Assembly: GCF_000058485.1 (NCBI RefSeq)
Contig: NC_008278.1
Coordinates: 6,876,962-6,940,961, forward strand
Length of the DNA: 64,000 nucleotides
Source of the DNA: Frankia alni ACN14a
GTDB lineage: Bacteria > Actinomycetota > Actinomycetes > Frankiales > Frankiaceae
Direction: 5' to 3'
Shown here: positions 18,901 through 26,809 of the stretch, piece after piece
Layout of the letters: every line of letters begins with the position of its first letter
Position numbering within the stretch: position 1 is the first letter of the stretch
Program-made: the position numbers and the translations under genes
The notes under the pieces: model-generated
What the model was told of the DNA's origin: nothing
What the model saw: the letters and a program-made list of their open reading frames with translations, nothing else
Databases searched by the model: none

Positions 18901-19602
18901 GATCCGACCGAGGGCACTCCTGCCGGTATTCTCACCGGCCACACCGGTTGGGTACGCACGCTGGCCGCGGTGCCGCTACCTGGCGGCGGGACGCTGCTCG
19001 CCTCCGCAGGTAACGATGGCTCGGTGCGGTTGTGGGATCCGATCGCCGCCACCGCTGTCGGTGCCCTCACTGGCCACACGGCCGGGGTGAATGCGTTGAC
19101 CGCAGTACCGCTGCCTGACAGCCGGATACTCCTCGCCTCCGCCGGGGACGACGGATCAGTGCGCTTGTGGAACCCAGTCACCGCCGTCGCAGTCGGTGCC
19201 CTCACCGGCCACACCGAGCCAGTCAACGCGGTGGCAACGCTGGCGCTGCCCGACGGCCGGGTACTGCTCGCTTCCGCCGGATACGACGGGTCGGTGCGGT
19301 TGTGGGATCCGATCGCCGGCACCCTGGCCGGTATCCTCACTGGCCACACGGCCGGGGTGAATGCGTTGACCGCAGTACCGCTGCCTGACAGCCGGATACT
19401 CCTCGCCTCCGCCGGGGACGACGGATCAGTGCGCTTGTGGAACCCAGTCACCGCCGTCGCAGTCGGTGCCCTCACCGGCCACACCGAGCCAGTCAACGCG
19501 GTGGCAACGCTGGCGCTGCCCGACGGCCGGGTACTGCTCGCTTCCGCCGGGGATGATCGAGCGATCATCCTCTGGCAGGCGTTGGCCGGCACTGTCCTAT
19601 GA
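15982..19602 (+). CDS. NACHT-type NTPase with 14 WD40 repeats (NLR-like sensor)
   Basis: A 1206-residue STAND ATPase. Residues 24-50 carry the motif shared with the upstream membrane protein (KVGDLSAPGGGQAVGINYG). The NTPase follows, with Walker A EAGMGKS near 117-123 and Walker B VVLLIDGLDEAP near 205-215, then a helical region. From about residue 575 there are 14 WD40 repeats, each with a GHT motif and an RLWDP-type end, enough for two seven-bladed propellers. Several blades are identical at DNA level, so the sensor region is being homogenised or has expanded recently. One blade (near 18370) is shortened before its GHT. Bacterial NLR-like proteins of this form act in phage defence or self/non-self sensing; this one's trigger is unknown. 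Confidence 0.88.
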   Translation: MTQTPQHFSTASGDDRASQYDAQIKVGDLSAPGGGQAVGINYGTAVQQYFQGPFRLLRQAVIDLDPLPGDLRLVDPEEPTNPVGLFRGREKLIGKIDAFLALCVQRRRGGFLLVEAEAGMGKSALAAYLAFTRAWPAHFTRLAEGRDSATARRNLAAQLIARWKLTDAAPGGVLPEGAGTTGWLHGRLCDSATARDRDDPGVPVVLLIDGLDEAPVSVGGELPLGLPPNLPAGTVIVATTRPKSIRIPAGSRVVERIDVESEANRTDLLDYLTVVTARDPLLSEPLNRAQMDSHRFCRTLVERSGGVWIYALSILDQIRDHGRSPKGVDRLPASLAGYYAENVRRWQDELGDHLWETAGLPVLTTVTAIREPMSVARIAAWADVPPAMTRTILRGMLKPFLAVRRGGDPDLYVPRHQSLRDFCDGTSLLDSDDDGLRELAYDLAAATRAAHRRIAVAVEPSGPVGRRDWAVAGRYARTYLAEHAALGGQLDELITDPQFGLFVGVACLLRQRRHLTTAEAKKALAALELAAGHNNDDALWLRWIEVSARKMRADTFADRAASLVDETWHPIRAMWTGNSHRTLIGHTKTVRAVTAVPLRDGRTLLASAGDDGSIRLWDPIEGTPAGTLTGHTARVFALAVVPLRDGRTLLASAGDDGSIRLWDPIEGTPAGTLTGHTVGGFSLAVVPLTDGRTLLASAGADKAVRLWDPVAGTLAGTLTGHTDWVRAVTAVPLPDGGTLLATAGDDRAVRLWDPIEGTPAGTLTGHTDWVNALTAVPLPDGGTLLASAGSDGSVRLWDPITATLTGHTGRVNALAVVPLPDDGALLASAGNDGSVRLWDPIAATAVGTLTGHTAGVRAVTAVPLPDGGTLLATAGDDRAVRLWDPIEGTPAGTLTGHTDWVNALTAVPLPDGGTLLASAGSDGSVRLWDPITATLTGTLSSHTDWVRTLAAVPLPGGGILLASAGAEGSLRLWDPTEGTPAGILTGHTGWVRTLAAVPLPGGGTLLASAGNDGSVRLWDPIAATAVGALTGHTAGVNALTAVPLPDSRILLASAGDDGSVRLWNPVTAVAVGALTGHTEPVNAVATLALPDGRVLLASAGYDGSVRLWDPIAGTLAGILTGHTAGVNALTAVPLPDSRILLASAGDDGSVRLWNPVTAVAVGALTGHTEPVNAVATLALPDGRVLLASAGDDRAIILWQALAGTVL
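18157..18791 (+). repeat. Identical 242-bp WD40 blocks, 393-bp period
   Basis: Bases 18157-18398 recur without visible change at 18550-18791, inside the NACHT-WD40 gene. The offset of 393 bp keeps the reading frame and corresponds to about three blades. Synonymous positions are also identical, pointing to recent duplication or gene conversion. Confidence 0.85.
19066..19550 (+). repeat. Identical 215-bp WD40 blocks, 270-bp period
   Basis: Bases 19066-19280 recur at 19336-19550 with no visible change. The 270-bp offset equals two blades in frame. Together with the 393-bp duplication it shows the propeller array growing by unequal exchange. Confidence 0.85.
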
Positions 19603-19932
19603 CGGTGACTCGCCCTCGATTCACCTTCGGCGACCTTCACCGAGGGGATCGGAGAGGGGCTCGTGAGGGTATCGACCGCTTGCTGGATCGATCCAAGGTC
19701 AGTCGGCAGCAACATCCATATCGGGGCTCGTAGAACGTTGACACATCGGTTGATCATGGATTTCTTTTGGCGCTGTGGCGGGTGCCGAGGAGCTGACAGG
19801 AGCGTACGTGCGTGTAGACGCAGGGCCGTGCAGAGCTCAGGGATGCGCTTGGCCTTCTCGATCGTCTGCTATTTGTCGGTGCCTGTGGTCTTGCTGAGAA
19901 GGTCGAGATCGCCGCGCGCGACATGGGGGTAA
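19603..19932. other. Intergenic region after the NACHT gene
   Basis: About 330 bp between convergent genes, with no supported gene. No clear terminator hairpin was found apart from the repeat copy that begins at 19933. Confidence 0.35.
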
Positions 19933-20067
19933 TCAGGTTTCCGCCGCTGACGCGGCCAGGAACCTTCAGGGAAGATCGGCAAGTCGATGGCCACGTGATC
20001 CTCGAGGCCGGACTGGGTCAGTCTCGCCGCCCTCGACTCCTGGCTGCTCGGCGGGGAGGCCTGGAGC
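19933..20067. repeat. Stem-loop repeat element, copy 2 (right of the NACHT module)
   Basis: Same orientation as copy 1 at 14884-15022. The block from 19935 to 19979 keeps the GCCGC-TGAC-GCGGC stem and the CCTTCAGGGAAGATCGG tail. The repeat also supplies the last ~30 codons of the minus-strand gene ending at 19966, so that protein's C-terminus probably derives from the element. Confidence 0.7.
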
Positions 20068-21240
20068 ACAGTTCCGCGCGTTGAGGTGGACACCCGGCCT
20101 GGGACTGGCCTCCACGGCGACGAGATGGTCGCGCAGCGGTATCGACGAGTTCAAAGCCTCGGCCGCAGTTCGGGCGGAGCTGAGCAGGGAACGCAGCAGG
20201 GGCTCCGGCAACCTTCCTGCCTCCAGGCCCGAGGAGGTCAGCACGTCGACAAGTGCACTGCCCTGCTCACTGGTCAAGTCCGCCGCCCGCGTGTCTGGAT
20301 GTCGGAGCACGTCGCGGGCGGCGTAGCCGTCTCCGGCTTTGATCACTTCGTCGGCCACCTGAGCGAGGACGCCGTTGGCTGCCGCCCGGTCGGTCGTCCT
20401 GGCGAGCGTGGCGACGGTGAGTCCGAGCTGGGCACGGAAGACCACATAGCCGGGCATCGGTTCCTGTCCGACGAAGTGCTCGATCATCTCGTCGATGTTC
20501 CGGCTGGCCGGAGTCCCGTCGGTGCACATCACGTTCAGGCAGGAGGCGACCTGGAGCTCCCATGGTTGTTCCGGGGTGCTGCCGGCCAGTGCCGTAATCG
20601 CCGCCGCTGGGCGTCCGTTCAGGCAGTGAGCCAGGATCTTCGCCTGCCGACCTTCCATGAGGTGTAGGCCGATCCCTCGGTGAGCGCGCGCATGGGCGAC
20701 GGCGTCGTCCCACCGTCCGGCGAGAGCCAGTGCGCGGATTCCGTCCCCGACGAGATGCAGCCACACCCATTCGCGCAGCTTGTGATGGTCGTGTCGCGTG
20801 CCGGTGAGACCGGTCGACGGCAGGGCGTGGCCGTCGACGACCAGGTCGGTGTGAGACGTGACGGCCCGGTACATCGACGTCAGCAGCCGCAGCGCCCGGT
20901 CGTCGGCGCCGGCGCGGAAGTGGAGCCGGGCGAGGTTGAGGACGGGTTCGAGCATGTACCTGGTCTGGAGCACGGTGAGCGGACGGTCGGCGGAGCGGTA
21001 GATGTTGATGTGCTGCCAGCACAGGTCGCGGGCCAGAGTCGGCATGCCGCAGTCGCTCGCCACCAGCGCGGCTTTGTTCAGGGCGTGCGCCCCTTCGGCC
21101 AGCCCGTCCGCGCCTTCCTGCACCGCGCCCTGTGCGATGTCCGCGATCTCGTTGACGCGATCGGGGAGAGCGGGGCAGGCGGGCCGGGGACGGCCGACGA
21201 GGGGGAAGCGGCGGGAGGCGGCCAGCGTCGCGGGATTCAT
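19966..21240 (-). CDS. Helical-repeat accessory protein of the lanthipeptide cluster
   Basis: A 424-residue soluble protein, largely alpha-helical and Ala/Leu/Arg-rich, resembling the TPR-like C-terminal part of actinomycete regulators but without an N-terminal HTH. I do not recognise a catalytic motif. The ATG lies 2 nt after the stop of the SpaB_C-like gene, so it is the last gene of the lanthipeptide operon and is probably co-expressed. Possible roles are scaffolding or regulation of biosynthesis. The final ~30 residues fall in a repeat element also found at 14.9 kb, so the native stop may have been lost. Confidence 0.6.
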   Translation of the reverse strand: MNPATLAASRRFPLVGRPRPACPALPDRVNEIADIAQGAVQEGADGLAEGAHALNKAALVASDCGMPTLARDLCWQHINIYRSADRPLTVLQTRYMLEPVLNLARLHFRAGADDRALRLLTSMYRAVTSHTDLVVDGHALPSTGLTGTRHDHHKLREWVWLHLVGDGIRALALAGRWDDAVAHARAHRGIGLHLMEGRQAKILAHCLNGRPAAAITALAGSTPEQPWELQVASCLNVMCTDGTPASRNIDEMIEHFVGQEPMPGYVVFRAQLGLTVATLARTTDRAAANGVLAQVADEVIKAGDGYAARDVLRHPDTRAADLTSEQGSALVDVLTSSGLEAGRLPEPLLRSLLSSARTAAEALNSSIPLRDHLVAVEASPRPGVHLNARNCAPGLPAEQPGVEGGETDPVRPRGSRGHRLADLP

Positions 21241-21242
21241 GG

Positions 21243-22220
21243 TCAGCTCCGGGGCAGGAGGGCTGTGGTCGCGGCGCGGGCGAGGATGCCCTGGCTGGCG
21301 GCGGACAGGCCGAACCGGTTCCAGTGAAAGATCAGCACATGGGTCATGATCGCCCGGACCCCACGGTCCAGGCCACCTCGCGCGGCGGCGTCGTCGAGCC
21401 GGCGGCCGGCGGTCTGGAACGCGGCAAGCCAGGGCGCGGCGTGCTCGACCGGCCCACCGGAGGTGAACAGTTCACTGGTGGACAGGTCAGGGATCGACAG
21501 GAGAGCGCGCACGTTCTGCGCCAGGCGTTCGATCCGGGCGGCGTCGGCCTCGGCTGGTGTAGGTCGCAGCCGGGCAACCCGGTCGAAGACGTCGCCGCAC
21601 TCGAACACGTCGAGTCCTGCGGCGCGGAGGAGGCCGCCGAGCAGCAGGATCGACAGTTCGCGACGGCCGAGGCCGGGAGCATCATGGCGCACGTAGTCGA
21701 GCACGCCGCGGGAATCGGCGCAGAACAGGTCGTGGGCGACGTCCATCCCGGCCGTCCCGCCGAAAGCGGCGGTCTCAGGCTCGTACACCGTCGGCCACCA
21801 GCGTGCGACGACCCCGGTGTCGGTCAGCTCGTCGAGCACCCGATCGACGGCGCCGCGGTCCGCACCGGGCAGGCGCAGTCGCCAACAGGGATACTTGCGC
21901 AGGAACCACCATCCCTCGATCTCGCCGCCGGCCTGGAGTCGGTCCAGCCGCGGCCCGAGCCCGGTAGCACCGACCGCCTCGGCAGCCGACCAGTCGGGAA
22001 ACTGGACACACACCTGGTAGCAGGCGTGCTCGGCGGATCGTTCCAGCGCTGCGAGCCCGGCGGCCTGGAAGACCTCGACGGCTTCGTCAAGGTCAATCGG
22101 GTCCAGAGCGCTGTTGGCCGCGGTGACCTCCAGATCGGCGCCCGCGAGCACCGCGAGGACACCGGCGGCGAGGCCGTACGGGGACGTGACGATCAGGTGA
22201 TCAGCAGGCATGCGTCCCAT
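21243..22220 (-). CDS. Stand-alone SpaB_C-like (thiopeptide-type) biosynthesis protein
   Basis: A 325-residue protein of the family labelled thiopeptide-type bacteriocin biosynthesis protein, related to the elimination domain of LanB. Diagnostic stretches are WWFLRKYPCWRLRL near residue 80, RWWPTVYEPETAAFGG near 118, and the conserved DLFCADSRGVL that follows. In split dehydratases this domain removes glutamate from glutamylated Ser/Thr. Here a full-length LanB with its own copy is also present, so this one may act on a second step or as a partner. The start overlaps the end of lanC by 28 nt; the internal ATG at 22211 is an equal candidate. Confidence 0.82.
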   Translation of the reverse strand: MGRMPADHLIVTSPYGLAAGVLAVLAGADLEVTAANSALDPIDLDEAVEVFQAAGLAALERSAEHACYQVCVQFPDWSAAEAVGATGLGPRLDRLQAGGEIEGWWFLRKYPCWRLRLPGADRGAVDRVLDELTDTGVVARWWPTVYEPETAAFGGTAGMDVAHDLFCADSRGVLDYVRHDAPGLGRRELSILLLGGLLRAAGLDVFECGDVFDRVARLRPTPAEADAARIERLAQNVRALLSIPDLSTSELFTSGGPVEHAAPWLAAFQTAGRRLDDAAARGGLDRGVRAIMTHVLIFHWNRFGLSAASQGILARAATTALLPRS

Positions 22221-23377
22221 CCCGTACGTGGCGGCCCGGTGTGCCGGGCGGTTTCCAGCGCCAGGGCCACCCCTGCGCTTCCGGTCAGCAACCCGCCCTT
22301 GTCGTCCTGATCCCCGAACGGACCTGCGTGCTGGGCCAGCCGGGCGGCCAGCGCGGGAAGCCGGCGGCCGAGGGCGGGGGTCTGCGCGTCGCGGGCGGCC
22401 CGGTAGGCGGTCTGGTAGATCCCGGCCATGCCGTGGCACAGGCCCGGCTCGGTGATCCGATCGAGCTGGATGTCGGTCAGGCTCGCGGCCAGGGCATCCT
22501 CTGCCGCTTCGACGCGTCGGGGGTCGCCAGTGGCGATCGCGGCGAGCTGCTGGGCGCGGGCGATGCCGGCCGTCCCGTAACACCACGACCCTCGGTCGGG
22601 ACGAGGCTGGGCGGGACGGCCGGTCCCCAGCTCCTCCCGGGTGATCCACTGCGGCCACCACGGCCCGTCCGCGCCGTCTTGGCGCCATCGGTCGAACCAG
22701 CCGGTCAGAACGGCGATCGCCTCGGGTTGGCCGTCGACCAGGCAGCCGCGGGCGGCGGCGAGAGCGAGGAAGGCGAGCAGCCCGGCCGCGCCGTGCGCCA
22801 TACCGAAGTTCGCGTGGCCGCCGGGAGTCGGCAGGATCTCATCCGGGTCGTGCGCGACCCACCATCCCGGCAGCTCGATGCTGTCCTGGCGGTGTGGCCT
22901 GGTCAGGCTGATCACGTACCGCAGGATCTCGGCGAGGACGTCGCTACCGGGACTACACCGCAACAGCAGCGCACCGATCCCCGTCAGCCCATAGAAGACG
23001 TCGAACTCGGCGAACGTGGCAGCCTCACCGCGCTCGATCCTGCCGGCCGCGGTCGCCAGACGCCGACGGGCCAGGGATAGCACGTGCTCGATCAGCGCCT
23101 CGGAGGCCGCGCGGTATCGCGGATGTTGATCGGAGACGGTGTGCAGCAGGAAGGCGAGGGCGGGCGCCCCGTAATACAGGCCGGTGTGCTCGGCGGCATC
23201 GACCGGCCCGGCCACCGCCCGCCGGATCGTCGTCCGAGCCGTCTCCCAGTCCCCGGAGCCGGCCAGGGCCCGCTCGACCTGCAGCAGCGCTGTCCCCACC
23301 GCGCCCCGGGCCAGGGATTGCCTGGTCGCCTCGGCAGCGGTGAGCGTCACCAGGCCGGTGCCCTCGGCGGGGTTCAC
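22193..23377 (-). CDS. lanC: Lanthionine synthetase C-like cyclase
   Basis: A 394-residue LanC-type cyclase that adds Cys thiols to dehydrated residues to form (methyl)lanthionine rings. The zinc-site motifs are visible in order: FGMAHGAAG, WCYGTAG (first Cys ligand) and LCHGMAGI (Cys-His ligands), spaced as in the alpha/alpha toroid family. GTG at 23377 overlaps the LanB stop as GTGA, implying coupling. An unrelated open extension of this frame covers part of lanB and was not used. Confidence 0.92.
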   Translation of the reverse strand: MNPAEGTGLVTLTAAEATRQSLARGAVGTALLQVERALAGSGDWETARTTIRRAVAGPVDAAEHTGLYYGAPALAFLLHTVSDQHPRYRAASEALIEHVLSLARRRLATAAGRIERGEAATFAEFDVFYGLTGIGALLLRCSPGSDVLAEILRYVISLTRPHRQDSIELPGWWVAHDPDEILPTPGGHANFGMAHGAAGLLAFLALAAARGCLVDGQPEAIAVLTGWFDRWRQDGADGPWWPQWITREELGTGRPAQPRPDRGSWCYGTAGIARAQQLAAIATGDPRRVEAAEDALAASLTDIQLDRITEPGLCHGMAGIYQTAYRAARDAQTPALGRRLPALAARLAQHAGPFGDQDDKGGLLTGSAGVALALETARHTGPPRTGWDACLLIT

Positions 23378-26300
23378 CGGGCACCAGCCCGAGCAAGGCG
23401 GCGCAGCGCGGCGGCGCGGGCGAGTCGGCCGGTCTCCCGCTCGTGCGTCGGATCGACGCCGATGGCGCGTACGTGGTGCTCGTGCAGCAGGGTGCGAAGC
23501 ACGGCTGCCGGATCGCGCTGCTCGGCGAGGGCGCGATGGTAGGCGGTCAGCGCGGTGTCCCTGGCGGCCCAGGCCGCCGCGACCGCATCCCCGCCCGGCA
23601 GGGTGCGAATGGCTCGATATCGTCCGTCGGCCTCGGCCAGGCCAAGCGCGTGGTCGCGCAGCGTCCGGTCCAGCGGCCCGTGTTCCTGACGCAGGCAGGC
23701 GACGAGCGCCCGACATCCGGATTCCGGTTCGGGGGCGAAGGCAGCGGCCAGGTGCGCCATCGACGCCGCGGCCAGCGCCTGCGCGGGAACCCCGGAGGCC
23801 TGCGCCGTCGCGATCTGCGCGATGGCGGCTGCGGTGTCGGTGGCGAACACGCGCTCGGCCGCAGCGAGCGCCGGGCCGTCGCCGTAACGGGCGGGATGCT
23901 GCGGGTGGGAGGCGAGGGTGAGCTGGCAGGGGAGCCCGCGCGCTTCCAGCTCGGACGCGAAGGCGGCCACCTTCGCGGCGGCCGGTCCGTACTGTTCGGG
24001 GCTGCCCAGGTGCAGGAACACGGCGAGATGCTGATCGGACTCGGGAAGGATCAGGTTGCGGTGCCGACGCACCCACCAGAACCGGACCAGACCATCGAGG
24101 TCGTCGAGGAACCTGGGCAGGTGAGCGGTGAGGATCTCGTCGAACCGCGCGGGGTTGCCCACCACCTGCGCGTGCAGCACCGCGGAGTCACCTGGTCGAA
24201 GGACGGCGCCTGGCGCTGCGGTCGCTGGTAGCGGCCGGGCGGGCGAGGTGATCGCGGTCAGTGGGATCAGCAGCTCTGCCGGGCGCCCGATCCATCCCTC
24301 GCAGCCGGCCGGACCGGCTTCCTGTAGCTCGACTCGCCCGGCTCGCTCCGCCTGAGCCCGTAACAGGGCCCGGTCCAGCTCCTGATCGAGGTCGAGGGGC
24401 AGGCGCAGCTCACCGTGGCACAGCACGATCCGGGCCGGCACCCGCCACCGTTGTCGCCAGGAACCCAGAGCATCCTGCGCGCCGCCGCCGGCCGGAGGGC
24501 CGGGCAGGTCCGCGGCGGTGAGAATCCAGCGGGCGGCGGCCAGCACCGTACGCCGGTACCGGATACGCGGCACGTAGGGCAGGACGCGGGCCGCGCCAAG
24601 GTCGAACCCTCCGAACCGCGCGCTGCGCGCATCGGCGACCTCGGCGAGGAACCGGGCCAGCGGTGGGCTCTGCACAACCGTGTCCAGAGCATGGGGAACC
24701 CGCGGGATCACCCGCCGACCGGTGGAGCGCTGAACCAGGTACATCTGGTCGGCATCGGCCGTTACAGCCAGGTCGTCGACCTCGATCACCCTGACATCAG
24801 GGTGGGTGGATTCAGGATGCTCCGACAGCGAGACGACGTCCGGGAGCAGCGGCGCGACGCGCACCACGTTCTCGTTGTGCGGCCGACGTGGCGGGAAGGA
24901 CATCTGCACCGCCACCGCCCCGTCCGGCGCTCCCGCCTCGGGTTCCGCGGTGAACGTGGCGGCCAGCCGGGCGCGGTCGGCGTCGTCGAGCAGGTGGGCG
25001 AACCGTCCGGCCATGCTGGTGGGGGCGCGCGGCGCGGCGGTGACGCGCAGCTGGAAATCGCCGCGGTCGATCGCCTCGGTCGAGACGGCGTGCACCTCGA
25101 CCCCGAGTTCGATCCGCTGTGGCGGGACGATGTCGGCGTGCTCCCCGATGGTCAACGCCTCGATGTCTGCGTCGGTCAGCTCGATCTCCTCGGCCCCGTC
25201 CACGGTGGCCTGCTGGATCAACGCCAACAGGGCGGCGTCGCGCTCGGTCAGCATCCGCCAGGCGGGCCTGGCCCGGGGCGCACCGAGATAGCCGGTGGGA
25301 TATCCGAGCCCGGAGTCGGCGACCATCTCCCGGACCGGCACCAGCGCGCCGGGACCGTAACGGGCGCGGAACCGGGCGTGGTAGTCCAGCCAGGCCGCCG
25401 AGCCGAACGGCTGCGTCGTCACCCGCAGCAGCACGCTGGCCGCGAGCGCAGCCTCGGTCAACACCCGCTCGGGGACAGCGATCCGCGCGTCGAGCCGCAC
25501 GTCGGCGGCCAGCGCGTGCCCGGCGACGGGGACGAGCGCGGTCATCTGCCCGATGACCGCGTTCCGGATCTTCGCCGCCTGCTCCAGGTTGGAGGTGCTG
25601 TTGTGGCAAGCCAGCTGCGCGCTGATGTCGTCGAGTTCGTGCAGCAGCGCGCCGAGGTCGGCCAGGTCCTCTCCCCCGGCCGAACGTAACGCGCAGATCA
25701 GATAGGCCAAGGCGTCGACGGCCGTCATCGGTGGCCACAGGCTCGTGATCAGGAAGCCCCCGTCGACCAGACCGTCCAGCACCATGCGGATCTTGCCTGG
25801 GGAGGCGGACGGGAACCTGGTGGTCATCCGGGCGGCGAGGGCGTCGAGCCGGATCGGCGAGCCGGCCGCAGCCAGCGCGACCTGGACGGGCCGGGTGAGC
25901 CGTACCGACGACTCCCGCAGCGGCCCCGGAGATGATGCGCCCACCTCGGCCCGGCTGTGCACGATGACCCGGCCATCCCGCACGGTCCGGGTGTTGTCGG
26001 CCACCACCGTCAGCCGGGGGCGCAGCTCCGGGCGTCGTTCGAGCTGGTCGATCAGCGTCGTGACCCATTCCGCGTCCGCCCGCACCACCGCCCGGTGCCC
26101 CGCCCCCACCTCGGCCATCGCGGGGCCGAGGGCGGCGGCGCCGACCCCGGCGAACAGGCCGAACGGGGTCGCGCGCCGCTGCCACCGCAGCAGATAGGAC
26201 GCCACCGAGACGATGGCGCGACGCATCTCCTTCGCCGTGTGGGGCCTGGCGCCCTCGTCGAGGAGCTGGTCGATACGCGCGGCGAGAGCCGTGCTGGCCA

Positions 26301-26481
26301 GCTGTAGCGCCTCGCGTACCTCCGGGCGCACCCAGATCTTCGCCAACCATGCCCGGCCTTCCTGCTCGACCGCGGCAGGGTCGGACAGGTTCAGCCAGGT
26401 CGGCAGCTCGAGGTCGCCGGGGTCCGTGGTCGCACGAACCAGGACGGCGCCGGTGTGCTGGAAGCGCAGGGACACGGTCAT
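23374..26481 (-). CDS. lanB: Class I lanthipeptide dehydratase, full length
   Basis: A 1035-residue LanB. The N-terminal glutamylation domain is recognised by SYLLRWQRRATPFGLFAGVG near residue 105, and the C-terminal SpaB_C elimination domain starts near 755 (WWVRRHRNLILPESDQHLAVFLHL). The enzyme uses glutamyl-tRNA to activate Ser/Thr and eliminates glutamate to give dehydroalanine/dehydrobutyrine. ATG 26481 is chosen over an in-frame GTG seven codons upstream because homologues begin near MTVSLRFQ. A GC hairpin separates it from the precursor gene, which would lower its expression relative to the peptide. Confidence 0.93.
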   Translation of the reverse strand: MTVSLRFQHTGAVLVRATTDPGDLELPTWLNLSDPAAVEQEGRAWLAKIWVRPEVREALQLASTALAARIDQLLDEGARPHTAKEMRRAIVSVASYLLRWQRRATPFGLFAGVGAAALGPAMAEVGAGHRAVVRADAEWVTTLIDQLERRPELRPRLTVVADNTRTVRDGRVIVHSRAEVGASSPGPLRESSVRLTRPVQVALAAAGSPIRLDALAARMTTRFPSASPGKIRMVLDGLVDGGFLITSLWPPMTAVDALAYLICALRSAGGEDLADLGALLHELDDISAQLACHNSTSNLEQAAKIRNAVIGQMTALVPVAGHALAADVRLDARIAVPERVLTEAALAASVLLRVTTQPFGSAAWLDYHARFRARYGPGALVPVREMVADSGLGYPTGYLGAPRARPAWRMLTERDAALLALIQQATVDGAEEIELTDADIEALTIGEHADIVPPQRIELGVEVHAVSTEAIDRGDFQLRVTAAPRAPTSMAGRFAHLLDDADRARLAATFTAEPEAGAPDGAVAVQMSFPPRRPHNENVVRVAPLLPDVVSLSEHPESTHPDVRVIEVDDLAVTADADQMYLVQRSTGRRVIPRVPHALDTVVQSPPLARFLAEVADARSARFGGFDLGAARVLPYVPRIRYRRTVLAAARWILTAADLPGPPAGGGAQDALGSWRQRWRVPARIVLCHGELRLPLDLDQELDRALLRAQAERAGRVELQEAGPAGCEGWIGRPAELLIPLTAITSPARPLPATAAPGAVLRPGDSAVLHAQVVGNPARFDEILTAHLPRFLDDLDGLVRFWWVRRHRNLILPESDQHLAVFLHLGSPEQYGPAAAKVAAFASELEARGLPCQLTLASHPQHPARYGDGPALAAAERVFATDTAAAIAQIATAQASGVPAQALAAASMAHLAAAFAPEPESGCRALVACLRQEHGPLDRTLRDHALGLAEADGRYRAIRTLPGGDAVAAAWAARDTALTAYHRALAEQRDPAAVLRTLLHEHHVRAIGVDPTHERETGRLARAAALRRLARAGAR

Positions 26482-26511
26482 GGCGATCCCATCTCGTCGC
26501 ACCGGACCGCA

Positions 26512-26551
26512 GCCGCCGCCGGCGCCGGCGCCCAGCGACTCAGGCGGCGGC
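26512..26551 (-). terminator. GC hairpin between precursor and lanB (partial terminator)
   Basis: Arms GCCGCCGCC (26512-26520) and GGCGGCGGC (26543-26551) are exact complements. The hairpin starts 9 nt after the precursor stop codon. Such attenuators let the structural gene be transcribed more than the enzyme genes; the role is inferred from position. Confidence 0.55.
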
Positions 26552-26559
26552 GCGCCGCG

Positions 26560-26751
26560 TCAGGACGGGTCGTTGGACGCGGTGCTGCAGGCGCTGGTGC
26601 TGCAGCTGCTGCCGCAGCCATCGCTCGTGTCACACATCATGATCACGAGTCGCGTGGTGGACTCCACCACGCGCATGTCGAGCTCGAACTCCGCGTCGTC
26701 GATCGCGGAGTCCGTGGACTCGGGGCGATCGACCGCAAGCACTGGCGACAT
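26560..26751 (-). CDS. FxLD-family lanthipeptide precursor
   Basis: A 63-residue precursor. The leader holds the family signature FELD at residues 22-25, followed by MRVVES. The core, about residues 31-63, has four Cys (40, 46, 50, 55) and many Ser/Thr: TTRLVIMMCDTSDGCGSSC then STSACSTASNDPS. It can supply up to four thioether rings. Asp44-Gly45 is a succinimide-prone pair and a natural target for the adjacent PIMT-like methyltransferase. GAGGAG precedes the ATG. No dedicated exporter or leader protease is seen nearby. Confidence 0.93.
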   Translation of the reverse strand: MSPVLAVDRPESTDSAIDDAEFELDMRVVESTTRLVIMMCDTSDGCGSSCSTSACSTASNDPS

Positions 26752-26809
26752 TGAGGCGACTCCTCACGTTGCTGGGGTTGGGGTGGTGCTTCCTGGCCTG
26801 CGGTGATGG

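Noticed and set aside
17728-19602. Regularly spaced repeats as a CRISPR array
   Set aside because: Units are about 130 bp, in frame and encode WD40 blades. No short palindromic repeat with unique spacers is present.
17511-19757. 748-codon minus-strand open frame opposite the WD40 array
   Set aside because: Its Ser/Pro/Val repeats are the exact mirror of the WD40 repeats. It has no independent motifs or ribosome site.
22193-24076. 627-residue version of LanC with an N-terminal extension
   Set aside because: The extra ~230 residues are lanB read in another frame. The GTGA overlap at 23377 gives a normal LanC length.
21243-26481. Thiopeptide cluster (from the SpaB_C-like protein)
   Set aside because: No YcaO cyclodehydratase or pyridine synthase is present. 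The FxLD precursor, LanC and PIMT-like enzyme define a class I lanthipeptide.
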